The position numbers and the translations under genes were made by a program. A stretch of 34,246 nucleotides of DNA from a virus, in IMG/VR virus record IMGVR_UViG_3300037346_000180, positions 1-34,246 of that record, one strand, 5' to 3'. The notes under the pieces were generated by a model, which ran no database searches, had not been told where the DNA came from, and saw only the letters and a program-made list of their open reading frames with translations. Within the stretch, counting starts at the first letter, position 1; every line of letters begins with the position of its first letter. Below, piece after piece: positions 1 through 7,429 of the stretch.

Positions 1-185
1 TCAAGTCCAAGACTTATTGGGTGGCGCTCATCGGCGCTCTGCTGACGGTGGTTGAAGTTAACTCAGGTTTCTTGAGCACGCTCCTGCCTGTGCAGTATCG
101 CCAGTACACCATCATGCTTTGGCCGGTAATTATGCTGGCGCTGCGTGAGGTGACAACCGTTGCGCTGGCGGACAAGACGGCGTAA
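1..185 (+). CDS. Holin-like small membrane protein, 3' part only
   Basis: The gene enters from outside the window; its reading frame runs from base 3 to the TAA at 183-185, so only about 60 C-terminal residues are visible. They begin KSKTYWVALIGALLTVVEV and form two hydrophobic stretches separated by a short polar turn (around QYRQY), ending in a charged tail (ALADKTA). This fits small phage membrane proteins annotated as holins, which act in the inner membrane to time lysis. It lies first in a run with a second small membrane protein, a 3TM holin and an M15 endolysin, which supports a lysis role. Family assignment is inferred from topology and context, and the missing start prevents a length comparison. 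Confidence 0.6.
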   Translation, partial: KSKTYWVALIGALLTVVEVNSGFLSTLLPVQYRQYTIMLWPVIMLALREVTTVALADKTA

Positions 186-197
186 AGCGAAGCACGT

Positions 198-299
198 ATG
201 TTCCCACTAACCACCCTTCTTGGCATTGGCTCTAGGCTACTTGGGCAGAGCCTCTCCTTGACCCTTACGATCCTTCTGGAGACCATATATGAGCACTAA
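198..299 (+). pseudogene. Probable 5' remnant of a 3TM-holin gene
   Basis: An open frame of 33 codons begins ATG at 198 (MFPLTTLLGIGSRLLGQ) and ends TAA at 297-299, overlapping the start of the next gene. Its first 12 residues match the plan of the intact holin at 1082 (MFPIAQLLNIGSQII): M-F-P, then LL-x-IGS. After that the similarity is lost in this frame, although the +1 frame reads LLDPYD, reminiscent of the holin's LIPDPAA. No strong Shine-Dalgarno precedes it. The best reading is a truncated, frameshifted leftover of a holin 5' end; a genuine 33-residue peptide cannot be excluded. Confidence 0.4.
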
Positions 300-325
300 T
301 GACTCCAACAGCGCCATATATGAGC
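283..325 (+). repeat. Direct repeat of a 12-bp start-region word
   Basis: The 12-mer CCATATATGAGC occurs at 283-294 and again at 314-325. Both copies contain an ATG; the first is the start of the gene at 289, the second lies 31 nt downstream and out of frame with it. It may be a local duplication made during rearrangement of the lysis cassette. Confidence 0.6.
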
Positions 326-513
326 GATTAGTTGTTTTGGAAATTAAGGTGGATAAGGTTGCTAAAGACACAGTTGATGTTATAGCTGCCTTCCGTGCAG
401 CGCAGGGAGCCTTCACCGTGCTTGAGTGGGTTGCAAAAGCTGCAAAGCCTATTATCTGGGTTTGTGGAATAATTGCTGCTCTCTCTCTACTTGCTCAAGA
501 TTTTAGGAAATAA
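289..513 (+). CDS. Small tail-anchored membrane protein, lysis cassette
   Basis: 74 residues. The N-terminal half is polar and probably helical (ERLVVLEIKVDKVAKD), and residues about 50-68 (AKPIIWVCGIIAALSLLA) form one transmembrane segment followed by a short basic tail. The start ATG has a usable CTGGAG site 7 nt upstream. A short coiled coil plus one C-terminal membrane helix recalls XhlA-like or accessory holin/antiholin proteins, and the position between a holin-like gene and a 3TM holin fits that. The sequence is not diagnostic, so the lysis role is inferred from topology and neighbours. Confidence 0.6.
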   Translation: MSTNDSNSAIYERLVVLEIKVDKVAKDTVDVIAAFRAAQGAFTVLEWVAKAAKPIIWVCGIIAALSLLAQDFRK

Positions 514-524
514 TAAGGAATTAT

Positions 525-1079
525 ATGTTACTAGACGGTTTACTGAGTATTGGAAGCAATAAAATGATAGGCTTCGACTCTGGAGTTTTTTATAAAGAGT
601 GTCAAGTATGTAATGAATCTAAACAAACTAGCAAGTTTCGTTTACGTACAGAATCAAAAGTACACTCACGTAGACCGTTTTGCTTGTCCTGTGAAAAAGC
701 TAGTAGAAAAGTTAACTACTTAAAAAATAAAAAAGAGCGGGTTAAAAACACTGATAAATATCGTCTTCAAAACTGGCGTATGAAAATGTTGTGGCAGGCA
801 AAATCTTCTGCTGCAATAAAAAATATACCCTTTAATTTAGAAGAGTGTGATATTATTATTCCTACACGTTGCAAATATCTTGATGTTCCTCTTACAAGGT
901 TGCTTGGTGAAGGGGTGGTTTGGAGTAATACATCATTAGATCGTATTGATTCAAGTTTAGGATATGTTAAAGGTAATGTTGAAGTAATATCTCGTAAAGC
1001 AAATTCAATGAAAAACATGGCAACAGTTGAAGAACTAAAGATTTTTGCAAAAAACATATTGACTATTTACGGAGAATAA
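525..1079 (+). CDS. Free-standing HNH homing-type endonuclease
   Basis: 184 residues from the ATG at 525, which has AAGGAA just upstream; an internal ATG at 564 is the alternative start. Residues 26-56 carry two CxxC pairs (C26/C29, C53/C56), a zinc finger common in phage HNH enzymes. A basic helical segment follows, then an HNH-like core with SLDRIDSSLGY (about 137-147), GN at 150-151 and a conserved Asn near 160. Such enzymes nick or cut DNA to spread their own gene. The gene is visibly more AT-rich than the lysis genes around it, consistent with recent arrival. Its first residues (MLLDGLLSIGSNK) resemble a 3TM-holin N-terminus, which suggests it inserted at the start of the holin gene that follows 2 nt downstream. 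Confidence 0.8.
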   Translation: MLLDGLLSIGSNKMIGFDSGVFYKECQVCNESKQTSKFRLRTESKVHSRRPFCLSCEKASRKVNYLKNKKERVKNTDKYRLQNWRMKMLWQAKSSAAIKNIPFNLEECDIIIPTRCKYLDVPLTRLLGEGVVWSNTSLDRIDSSLGYVKGNVEVISRKANSMKNMATVEELKIFAKNILTIYGE

Positions 1080-1081
1080 TT

Positions 1082-1486
1082 ATGTTCCCTATCGCACAAC
1101 TTTTAAATATAGGCTCACAAATAATTGACAAGCTCATCCCTGATCCGGCTGCAAAGGCTCAGGCGCAGCTTGATCTGGCCTCACTAGCTCAGTCCGGCGA
1201 GCTGGCTAAGATGGCTAATGAGACAGATCTGTATAAAGCAGAGCAGGGCAATGTCACCTCTCGATGGAAGGCTGATACAGCTACAGACAGCTGGCTTGCT
1301 ATGAATATCCGGCCAATGTCCTTAGTTGCCATCTTTGCCGGATACTTCTTGTTTGCTTTAATGAGTGCTTTCGGGTATAATGCTAATGAGAGTTATGTAC
1401 AGCTCTTGGGCCAGTGGGGTATGCTTATTATGTCTGCATACTTTGGTGGCCGTACCCTTGAAAAGATAATTGCTCTAAGGAAATAA
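1082..1486 (+). CDS. 3TM-type holin (GTA_holin_3TM-like)
   Basis: 134 residues. The N-terminal pattern LLNIGSQIIDKLIPDPAAKAQAQ is typical of the GTA holin 3TM family. A long amphipathic helix follows, then a conserved segment around the WLAMNIRPM motif, then hydrophobic spans at about 83-100 and 112-123. These proteins permeabilise the inner membrane so that the endolysin reaches the cell wall. The stop overlaps the ATG of the endolysin gene (TAATG), so the two are translationally coupled. The immediately upstream HNH gene and the remnant at 198 both show start sequences like this one. Confidence 0.8.
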   Translation: MFPIAQLLNIGSQIIDKLIPDPAAKAQAQLDLASLAQSGELAKMANETDLYKAEQGNVTSRWKADTATDSWLAMNIRPMSLVAIFAGYFLFALMSAFGYNANESYVQLLGQWGMLIMSAYFGGRTLEKIIALRK

Positions 1487-1941
1487 TGCAACTCTCCACC
1501 AACTTCTCCCTTGATGAGCTTACACGGTCTATGACGGCCACGCGGCTGTGTATTGATAACATCCCCTCATTGCGGGTTATTGATAGCCTACAATCTCTTG
1601 TAGACAACATCTTGCAGCCAGTGCGTGACCGTCTAGGCCCTGTGGTTGTGTCTAGTGGCTACCGAAGCCCTGAGCTTAACAAAGCCATTGGAGGCTCGGC
1701 CACCAGTGACCATTGCTTTGGTTATGCAGCAGATATCCAAGTTAATGGCTTTGATAACAAAGAACTTGCTCGGTGGATTAAGGATGGCGACCCCTTCACA
1801 CAACTAATCTTGGAGTTCTATGAAGACGGCAAGCCTAGCAGCGGCTGGGTTCATATTAGCTACAACCCTGATAATCTGAAAAATGAATGCCTGCGGGCTG
1901 TTAAAAAAGCAGGTAAAACTGTCTACCTTAGAGGACTTTAA
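1486..1941 (+). CDS. Endolysin, M15-family zinc peptidase
   Basis: 151 residues, matching the Peptidase_M15_3-type domain. The zinc-binding motif SDHCFGYAADI places His76 and Asp83, and WVHIS supplies His123; the SSGYRSPELN motif at about 56-65 is also family-typical. Enzymes of this type cleave D-Ala-containing or L-Ala-D-Glu bonds in peptidoglycan stem peptides, so this is the wall-degrading enzyme of lysis. There is no signal peptide, as expected for an endolysin released by the adjacent holin. It starts at the holin stop codon (TAATG overlap), and the tail genes begin 3 nt after its end. Confidence 0.88.
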   Translation: MQLSTNFSLDELTRSMTATRLCIDNIPSLRVIDSLQSLVDNILQPVRDRLGPVVVSSGYRSPELNKAIGGSATSDHCFGYAADIQVNGFDNKELARWIKDGDPFTQLILEFYEDGKPSSGWVHISYNPDNLKNECLRAVKKAGKTVYLRGL

Positions 1942-1943
1942 TA

Positions 1944-2603
1944 ATGGCTCTCCCCTCCTACCTTTCTCTTGTAAACGATGTGTTGGTTCGCTTGCGTGAG
2001 CCAGCCGTTACAACTATTAACGAGAATGTTCTTTCTAAACTTGTAAGCAAGTTTGTTAATGATGCTAAACGACAAGTAGAAGATGCTTATAACTGGAACG
2101 CCCTAACCTCAACCCTCACAGCAGAAACCACTGACGGTGTGTTTAATTATGTGCTACAGGGATCAGGTGCTCGGTTTAAAGTTATCGAGGTGTTTAATGC
2201 CTCTGCCCGCCACTTCTTAGTTAACAAAAGCTACCGTCAGATGACTCAGCACTTTGTTGGTTCTCAAGTTCCTCAGATTGGAATCCCTATCTTTTACAAC
2301 TTCAACGGCATCAACAACAATGGCGACACCCAGGTTGATCTGTTTCCTGTTCCAGACAAGCTATATACAATCTTCTTTAACTTGTTTATTCCACAAGAAG
2401 AACTGGTAGAAGATGCTGACCAAATGTTTGTTCCTAAAGAGCCGGTTGTCCTTCTTGCGTTAGCTCGTTCGTTGGTGGAACGTGGTGAAGATGGGGGACT
2501 ATCCACTTCTGAAGCCTACGGCTTGTACAGAAATGTTCTTAGCGATTACATCGCAATTGAGGCTTCACGTTATATTGAAGAAGAAATCTGGATTGGTGTG
2601 TAA
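1944..2603 (+). CDS. Tail tubular protein A / head-tail adaptor-like
   Basis: 219 residues. The N-terminal section (LVNDVLVRLREPAV; FVNDAKRQVEDAYNWNAL) is the helical pattern of short-tail adaptor proteins of the T7 gp11 kind, which form the ring below the portal. A beta-rich middle and a helical C-terminus follow (PVVLLALARSLVERGED). Its stop overlaps the start of the tail hub gene (TAATG), which matches the gp11-gp12 order of T7-like tails. The family call is from pattern and gene order; overall similarity to T7 itself is low. Confidence 0.6.
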   Translation: MALPSYLSLVNDVLVRLREPAVTTINENVLSKLVSKFVNDAKRQVEDAYNWNALTSTLTAETTDGVFNYVLQGSGARFKVIEVFNASARHFLVNKSYRQMTQHFVGSQVPQIGIPIFYNFNGINNNGDTQVDLFPVPDKLYTIFFNLFIPQEELVEDADQMFVPKEPVVLLALARSLVERGEDGGLSTSEAYGLYRNVLSDYIAIEASRYIEEEIWIGV

Positions 2604-4144
2604 TGGCTCAACCAATTCAAACCTTTAGTATTTCTGCTCCTGGCTTCTTTGGCCTCAACACGCAAGACTCTTCGCTAAACCTTGCTCAGGGCTATGCCTT
2701 GGTTGCCAACAATGCCGTGATTGATAAGTTTGGTCGTATTGGAGCACGTAAAGGCTGGTCACCACAAAACACAGCTTCAGAAGCTCTTAGCACAGCCCCC
2801 ATCGAAGCAATCAAGGAATTGGTTGTTGATGATGGAACTGAGTATGTTGTATGTGCTGGCAATAATAAACTGTTCCTGCTTGTATCAGGAGCTTTAATCC
2901 AGCTTACTTACGGAGGCGGCGGCACAGCTCCTACAATCTCCGCTAACAACTGGCAGATTGTCTCGTTAAATCAAGCCCTCTACTTCTTCCAAGAAGGCTA
3001 CGATCCGCTGGTCTTTGACCCACTGGTGTCGTCCTCAACCTATCGACGCATTACAGAGAAGACAGGCTATTCTGGGACTGTCCCCTTAGCTGATATTGCT
3101 TTGAGCGCCTATGGTCGTTTGTGGGTTGCCTCCACCACAACTAATAAGACAGTGGTGTCTTTCTCTGATCTGTTGGCTGGTCATAAGTGGACAGCAGGTA
3201 CAGCGGGTACGTTAGACATCTCAACTGTGTGGCCCGCTGGTGCCGACACTATTACAGGGCTTGCTGCTCATAACAACTTCTTGTTTATCTTTGGTAGAGA
3301 AACAATTCTTGTCTACGCTAATGCCTCTGTGCCAGCTGATATTGCTTTGTCCGATACTATAACAGGAATTGGCTGCATTGCTAGGGATACCATTCAAAAC
3401 ACAGGCAGTGATGTTATCTTCTTGTCTGCTACTGGTGTGCGTAGTGTACTTAGAACAGTGCAAGAGAAGAGTGCTCCTTTAAGAGACATCAGTAAGAATG
3501 TCCGTGATGACTTGATGAGCGCTGTACAAGGAGAAGTTCTTAAAACCATTAAGAGTGTTTATAATCCTTTTGAAAGTTTCTACCTCATTACATTTCCCGT
3601 TCTTCAACAGGTTTATTGTTTTGATACGAGAGCATCTTTAGAAGATGGGGCAGCAAGGATTACTACTTGGGACAACATACGTCCTTCTTCATTTTGTTTC
3701 CTTCGTAACCGAACAATGCTTATTGGCAAGGAAGGCTTTGTAGGAGCTTACAAAAACTACTCTGATAACGGTGAGAGTTATAGGTTTCAATACTTTACAA
3801 ACCACGCCGACTTAGGAGACCCAGGAGCCACCTCGGTGCTTAAAAGGCTACAGGTTGTAGTGATTGGTGGGAGTTTTCAGTATGTGACAATTAAGTGGGG
3901 CTATGACTTCTCTGGAAACTACTTAGCACAGAACGTACTTATCCCTTCCCAAGGAGTTGACTTTTATGGAGAGGCAGAGTATAATGTAGCTGTATACAGT
4001 CCGGGAACTTCATTGCAAACACTTACAGCATACCCAACTGGCAGCGGTAAGGTTGTTCAAACAGGGTATGAGTCTGAGATTAACGGTTCTCCTTTGAGTA
4101 TCCAGAGAATAGAAATCCAAGCTAAGAATGGGAAACTAGTATGA
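2603..4144 (+). CDS. Tail hub / stabilisation protein (tail tubular B or P22 gp10-like)
   Basis: 513 residues, almost entirely beta-type sequence. The N-terminus PGFFGLNTQDSSLNLAQGY, then ALVANNAVIDKFGRIGARKG, is characteristic of podovirus tail hub proteins: the phage surface is asked to bind a nozzle below the adaptor and close the tail. Repeated blade-like segments (YVVCAGNNKLFLL, LYFFQEGYDPLVFD, NNFLFIFGRETILVY) suggest a propeller. It follows the adaptor and overlaps the fibre gene by an ATGA, supporting a tail role. Whether it equates to T7 gp12 or P22 gp10 cannot be settled by eye. Confidence 0.6.
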   Translation: MAQPIQTFSISAPGFFGLNTQDSSLNLAQGYALVANNAVIDKFGRIGARKGWSPQNTASEALSTAPIEAIKELVVDDGTEYVVCAGNNKLFLLVSGALIQLTYGGGGTAPTISANNWQIVSLNQALYFFQEGYDPLVFDPLVSSSTYRRITEKTGYSGTVPLADIALSAYGRLWVASTTTNKTVVSFSDLLAGHKWTAGTAGTLDISTVWPAGADTITGLAAHNNFLFIFGRETILVYANASVPADIALSDTITGIGCIARDTIQNTGSDVIFLSATGVRSVLRTVQEKSAPLRDISKNVRDDLMSAVQGEVLKTIKSVYNPFESFYLITFPVLQQVYCFDTRASLEDGAARITTWDNIRPSSFCFLRNRTMLIGKEGFVGAYKNYSDNGESYRFQYFTNHADLGDPGATSVLKRLQVVVIGGSFQYVTIKWGYDFSGNYLAQNVLIPSQGVDFYGEAEYNVAVYSPGTSLQTLTAYPTGSGKVVQTGYESEINGSPLSIQRIEIQAKNGKLV

Positions 4145-4872
4145 CACAATATGTAAAGAGTACGTCGTTTGCTTCAAAGGATGCGTTGCCCCAAGGCAAT
4201 CCTTTGAAGATTGTTAAGGGCACTGAGATTGATACGGAGTTTAACAACATTGCCATAGCGGTGGAAACTAAGGCTGATCTGCTAAACCCTGTGTTTACAG
4301 GTGTCCCAAAGGCTGCAACAGCGACAGCAGGTACGTCCACCACTCAACTAGCAACTACAGCCTTTGCTGTGTCGGCAGGAACTCCCACTGCATCTCTGCT
4401 TATGTGGCCCACAGCAACGGCCCCCACAGGCTTCTTGCTTTGTAACGGGCAAGCAGTGAGCAGGGCTACATATGCTGCTTTGTTTGCCATTGTCGGTGTG
4501 GTGTTTGGTACTGGGGATGGCTCAACAACTTTCACCCTTCCTAACTACATAGATAGGATGCCTGTTGGAGCTGGTTCACTATATGTTGCTAATAGTCAAG
4601 GAGGCTCTAAAGATGCGGTTCTTGTTAGCCACACGCACACAGCCACGGTTACTGACCCAAGTCACGTTCATGGAAGCGCGACTGGGTCTGGGTTTATTTC
4701 TAACGGGGGAGGTGAGAGTTTGGCGGGTGGGGGTGATCTTCCTTTTGGCCGGCCAATTACTACAGCCACTGCGGTTACAGGCATCACAGTAGCCAACAGC
4801 ACAGAAGGCGTAAGCGGCACAAACGCCAACTTGCCCCCCTACCTGGGCATCTTCTTTATTATTAAAACTTAA
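4141..4872 (+). CDS. Tail fibre protein with collar domain
   Basis: 243 residues. Residues about 45-75 hold a fibre shaft repeat (ADLLNPVFTGVPKAATAT, then QLATTAFA), and residues about 83-142 are a Phage_collar-type domain (LMWPTATAPTGFLLCNGQAV, then FTLPNYIDRMPVGAG). The C-terminus is Gly/Ser/Thr-rich and ends NLPPYLGIFFIIKT, a classic collar-fibre ending. The protein is short, so it is probably a small receptor-binding or decorating fibre, and a larger spike may lie outside the window. It overlaps the hub gene by ATGA and the next gene by TAATG. Confidence 0.8.
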   Translation: MTQYVKSTSFASKDALPQGNPLKIVKGTEIDTEFNNIAIAVETKADLLNPVFTGVPKAATATAGTSTTQLATTAFAVSAGTPTASLLMWPTATAPTGFLLCNGQAVSRATYAALFAIVGVVFGTGDGSTTFTLPNYIDRMPVGAGSLYVANSQGGSKDAVLVSHTHTATVTDPSHVHGSATGSGFISNGGGESLAGGGDLPFGRPITTATAVTGITVANSTEGVSGTNANLPPYLGIFFIIKT

Positions 4873-5159
4873 TGAAGACACCTGTTATCTACGGAGACGG
4901 CTACATTGTATATTTGCAATACTATTCAGATCTTTCATTTATACATTGTGACTGTTTTCGTTGGAACAAAACTGTAAAGACTGCTCTATTAGCAGATCTT
5001 GATGCACTAGTTGAGATACACCGAAGACCTCTTCTTGCTGTGCATGAAATAGAAGACAAGAAACATTTAAAGTTTCTAACATTGGTTGGGTTCACTTACC
5101 ACAGCAAACTTAAAGGCTTAGACAATATCATGCGTCATTTATACACAAGGGGTTCATAA
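4872..5159 (+). CDS. Small gp13-like (GNAT-related) virion-associated protein
   Basis: 95 residues. No catalytic motif is certain. The C-terminal section HEIEDKKHLKFLTLVGFTYH has the layout of the last part of a GNAT acyltransferase fold, and resembles T7 gp13, where a similar HIRFLKTIGAVFHEE stretch occurs. T7 gp13 is needed for assembly of internal virion proteins, and here too the gene lies directly before the internal or ejection protein genes. Similarity is short, so the equivalence is tentative. Both ends overlap neighbours by TAATG. Confidence 0.45.
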   Translation: MKTPVIYGDGYIVYLQYYSDLSFIHCDCFRWNKTVKTALLADLDALVEIHRRPLLAVHEIEDKKHLKFLTLVGFTYHSKLKGLDNIMRHLYTRGS

Positions 5160-6175
5160 TGGGTTCACTAGTTTCAGCAGGTCTTGGACTTGCAGGCTCA
5201 TTGATTGGAGGCAATTCAGCCAAGAAAGCGGCCCAAGCACAAGCAGACGCGCAGATTAAAGCTGCACAGATTGCAGCAGACGCTCAACGGTTTAAGCCCG
5301 TAGGCATCACCACTGCCTTTGGTTCTAGTAACTTTGGGTTTGGCTCTGACGGTAATCTGTCTTCAGCTGGTTACACCCTGTCCCCTGAGCTAGCTGCTCA
5401 ACGGGATGCTTTTCTGTCACAGGCACAGAACCAGGGCATGGGCTTTGCTGACCAGTCACAGCAGGCCGGACAAGGCTTGTTTAACTTGGGACAAGGCTAC
5501 CTGGCTCAAAGCCCTGAGCAGGCCGCCCAGCAATACCTAACTGCTCAGCAGGCTATGTTGGCTCCCGGGCAGGAGCAACAGCTTGCCGCTATCCGTAACA
5601 ACCAACAACAACGAGGCACTGCTGGCCTTGCAGTTGGAGCCACAGACGCTGGCGGTATGGGGGCTTCTAACCCAGAGCTTCAAGCCTATTACAACAGCCT
5701 TCAAAACACCAACCTAAACCTTGCTTCACGAGCACAGGAGCAGGGACGTGCTCAGACAACCTTTGGGACGGGCTTGCTCAGTGCAGGTGGTGATCAAATG
5801 GTGGCTGGCTACAACCCATACAAAGCTCAGTTTGGTTTGGGACAGAGCTTGGAAGCAGCAGGTCAAGGGGCTTTTGATCTTAGCAGTGCTTTGGGTGGCC
5901 GTTCAGCCGCAGCAGGCGCTAATGTAGGACAGTCCCTATTCACTGGTGGGACAAATGCAGCCAACTCCATGCTTGGGGCTAACTCATACAGCCCGTTGGG
6001 GGATACGCTCTCTGGGTTGTCTCAGAACAAAGACTTCACATCTAGTATTGCTGGCTTGTTTAATAATACCAATAGCAATGGCAACCAAGTGTACAACAAC
6101 AGAAGTAACCCCTTTACTGATTATGGTAATGGGGCTGGAAGTTATTTAAGTGGTAACCAAGGATCGGGAGGTTAA
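5159..6175 (+). CDS. Internal virion / DNA ejection-type protein A
   Basis: 338 residues. It starts with a Gly/Ala-rich hydrophobic segment (SLVSAGLGLAGSLIGGNSAK), then an alanine/glutamine-rich helical region, and ends in an Asn/Gly/Ser-rich low-complexity tail. Membrane-active small ejection proteins of podoviruses often have this make-up. It is the first of three consecutive genes encoding Ala/Gln-rich proteins between the fibre and the end of the structural operon, the position of internal core or ejection proteins in T7- and P22-like phages. No enzymatic motif is seen. Confidence 0.5.
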   Translation: MGSLVSAGLGLAGSLIGGNSAKKAAQAQADAQIKAAQIAADAQRFKPVGITTAFGSSNFGFGSDGNLSSAGYTLSPELAAQRDAFLSQAQNQGMGFADQSQQAGQGLFNLGQGYLAQSPEQAAQQYLTAQQAMLAPGQEQQLAAIRNNQQQRGTAGLAVGATDAGGMGASNPELQAYYNSLQNTNLNLASRAQEQGRAQTTFGTGLLSAGGDQMVAGYNPYKAQFGLGQSLEAAGQGAFDLSSALGGRSAAAGANVGQSLFTGGTNAANSMLGANSYSPLGDTLSGLSQNKDFTSSIAGLFNNTNSNGNQVYNNRSNPFTDYGNGAGSYLSGNQGSGG

Positions 6176-6177
6176 AC

Positions 6178-7428
6178 ATGGCAACAGCACCAAGTCTCTT
6201 CGGAGCAACTCCTGAGAGCATTCAACAAGCCCGCGTCGCGGCCCTTAATCAAGAAGCTAATGCTTATGCACAGCTAGATCCCTTTCAACGGGCTTCTGCT
6301 GGCCTCTACAGAGGAGGCAACCAGCTAGGTGGAGCTATTGGCCGTATGCTTGGCGGGCAAGACCCTGAGATGATGCGTATGCAGCAGCGACAACAGATTG
6401 TACAAGGTATTAACCTAAACGATCCAAATGCTCTTAGGCAAGCAGCTCAGCAGTTTTCACAGATGGGGGACTTCCAAGCAGCCCAAGAGCTGTCAGCAAG
6501 AGCACAAACAGCGCAGCTCCAATCAGCTCAGATTAACAAAGCAGAAGAAGAAGCAACACGCCTCACTACAAGCAATCAAAAAGAAGACAGACTAAGCGCC
6601 GCCTTGTCTTCTCTTCCCCCAGATGCCACAGACCAACAAGTGGAAGCTGTTGTGCGTCAGTTTGGTAAGCCGGAAGCTGTGTTGGCTTCTGTGGTTCGTC
6701 GTCAAGCGGCTTCAGCTGCTCAAGAGGCTCGTGATAGTTTAGCAGCAGAAAAAGCAGCTGCAAAAGTAGAGGCCGCAGATCGTGCAGACCAACGAGCAAA
6801 GGAAAACATTGCCCTACGTGCTCAAATTGCAGGGCCTAGTAATTCTTTACAGAATCTGATTCTTCAGGAACGACTCGATGCTTTAAACGACAAAAAAGAA
6901 CAAGCAAGAGAGAAAGCAGCGGCCTCTAAAGATGTTGCTCTAAGGCACGCAACTAAAGTTATTACAGACGTTGACGAGGCTCTTGCTGCTGTTGGGCCGC
7001 TAACTAGCGGCATCCTGGGTTCCGGTATTGCTGTAATTAAAGGAACACCTGCCTACGACCTTCAGCAACTAACTTCAACAATTAAAGCCAATCTTGGTTT
7101 TGACCGCCTTCAACAAATGAGGGATAACAGCCCAACAGGTGGCGCTCTGGGTCAAGTTGCGGTACAGGAATTGGAAGCATTGCAGCGGTCTGTAGCTTCT
7201 TTGGAGATTGGACAGAGTGGGCCTCGGCTTACTGAAAACCTTGGCAAAATTAAAAAGCACTACGAGGCTTGGAAGAACGCTACAGAGGGGAGAACCTCTG
7301 TTCCTAAACTTGGAAACCAACCTAATGATAAAGCTAGGGTGTTTGCTTCAGAGGCTGAAGCCACAGCTGCAAACCTACCAGTGGGTACAGAAATCACAAT
7401 TAACGGCAGACGTGCCTTAGTGGAGTAA
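6178..7428 (+). CDS. Internal virion / DNA ejection-type protein B
   Basis: 416 residues, Ala/Gln-rich and predominantly helical. Residues about 130-270 are strongly charged and probably coiled-coil (EARDSLAAEKAAAKVEAADR; RLDALNDKKEQAREKAAASK). The C-terminal part is a compact helical domain ending in a beta hairpin (VGTEITINGRRALVE). A good GGAGG site lies upstream of the ATG. Position between two other large Ala-rich proteins suggests an internal core or ejected protein; no fold is recognised with certainty. Confidence 0.5.
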   Translation: MATAPSLFGATPESIQQARVAALNQEANAYAQLDPFQRASAGLYRGGNQLGGAIGRMLGGQDPEMMRMQQRQQIVQGINLNDPNALRQAAQQFSQMGDFQAAQELSARAQTAQLQSAQINKAEEEATRLTTSNQKEDRLSAALSSLPPDATDQQVEAVVRQFGKPEAVLASVVRRQAASAAQEARDSLAAEKAAAKVEAADRADQRAKENIALRAQIAGPSNSLQNLILQERLDALNDKKEQAREKAAASKDVALRHATKVITDVDEALAAVGPLTSGILGSGIAVIKGTPAYDLQQLTSTIKANLGFDRLQQMRDNSPTGGALGQVAVQELEALQRSVASLEIGQSGPRLTENLGKIKKHYEAWKNATEGRTSVPKLGNQPNDKARVFASEAEATAANLPVGTEITINGRRALVE

Positions 7429-7429
7429 T

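Noticed and set aside
525-1079. A second group I intron around the HNH gene at 525
   Set aside because: No split frame is restored by joining the flanks, and no P3/P7 partners were found; it looks like a free-standing insertion between genes.
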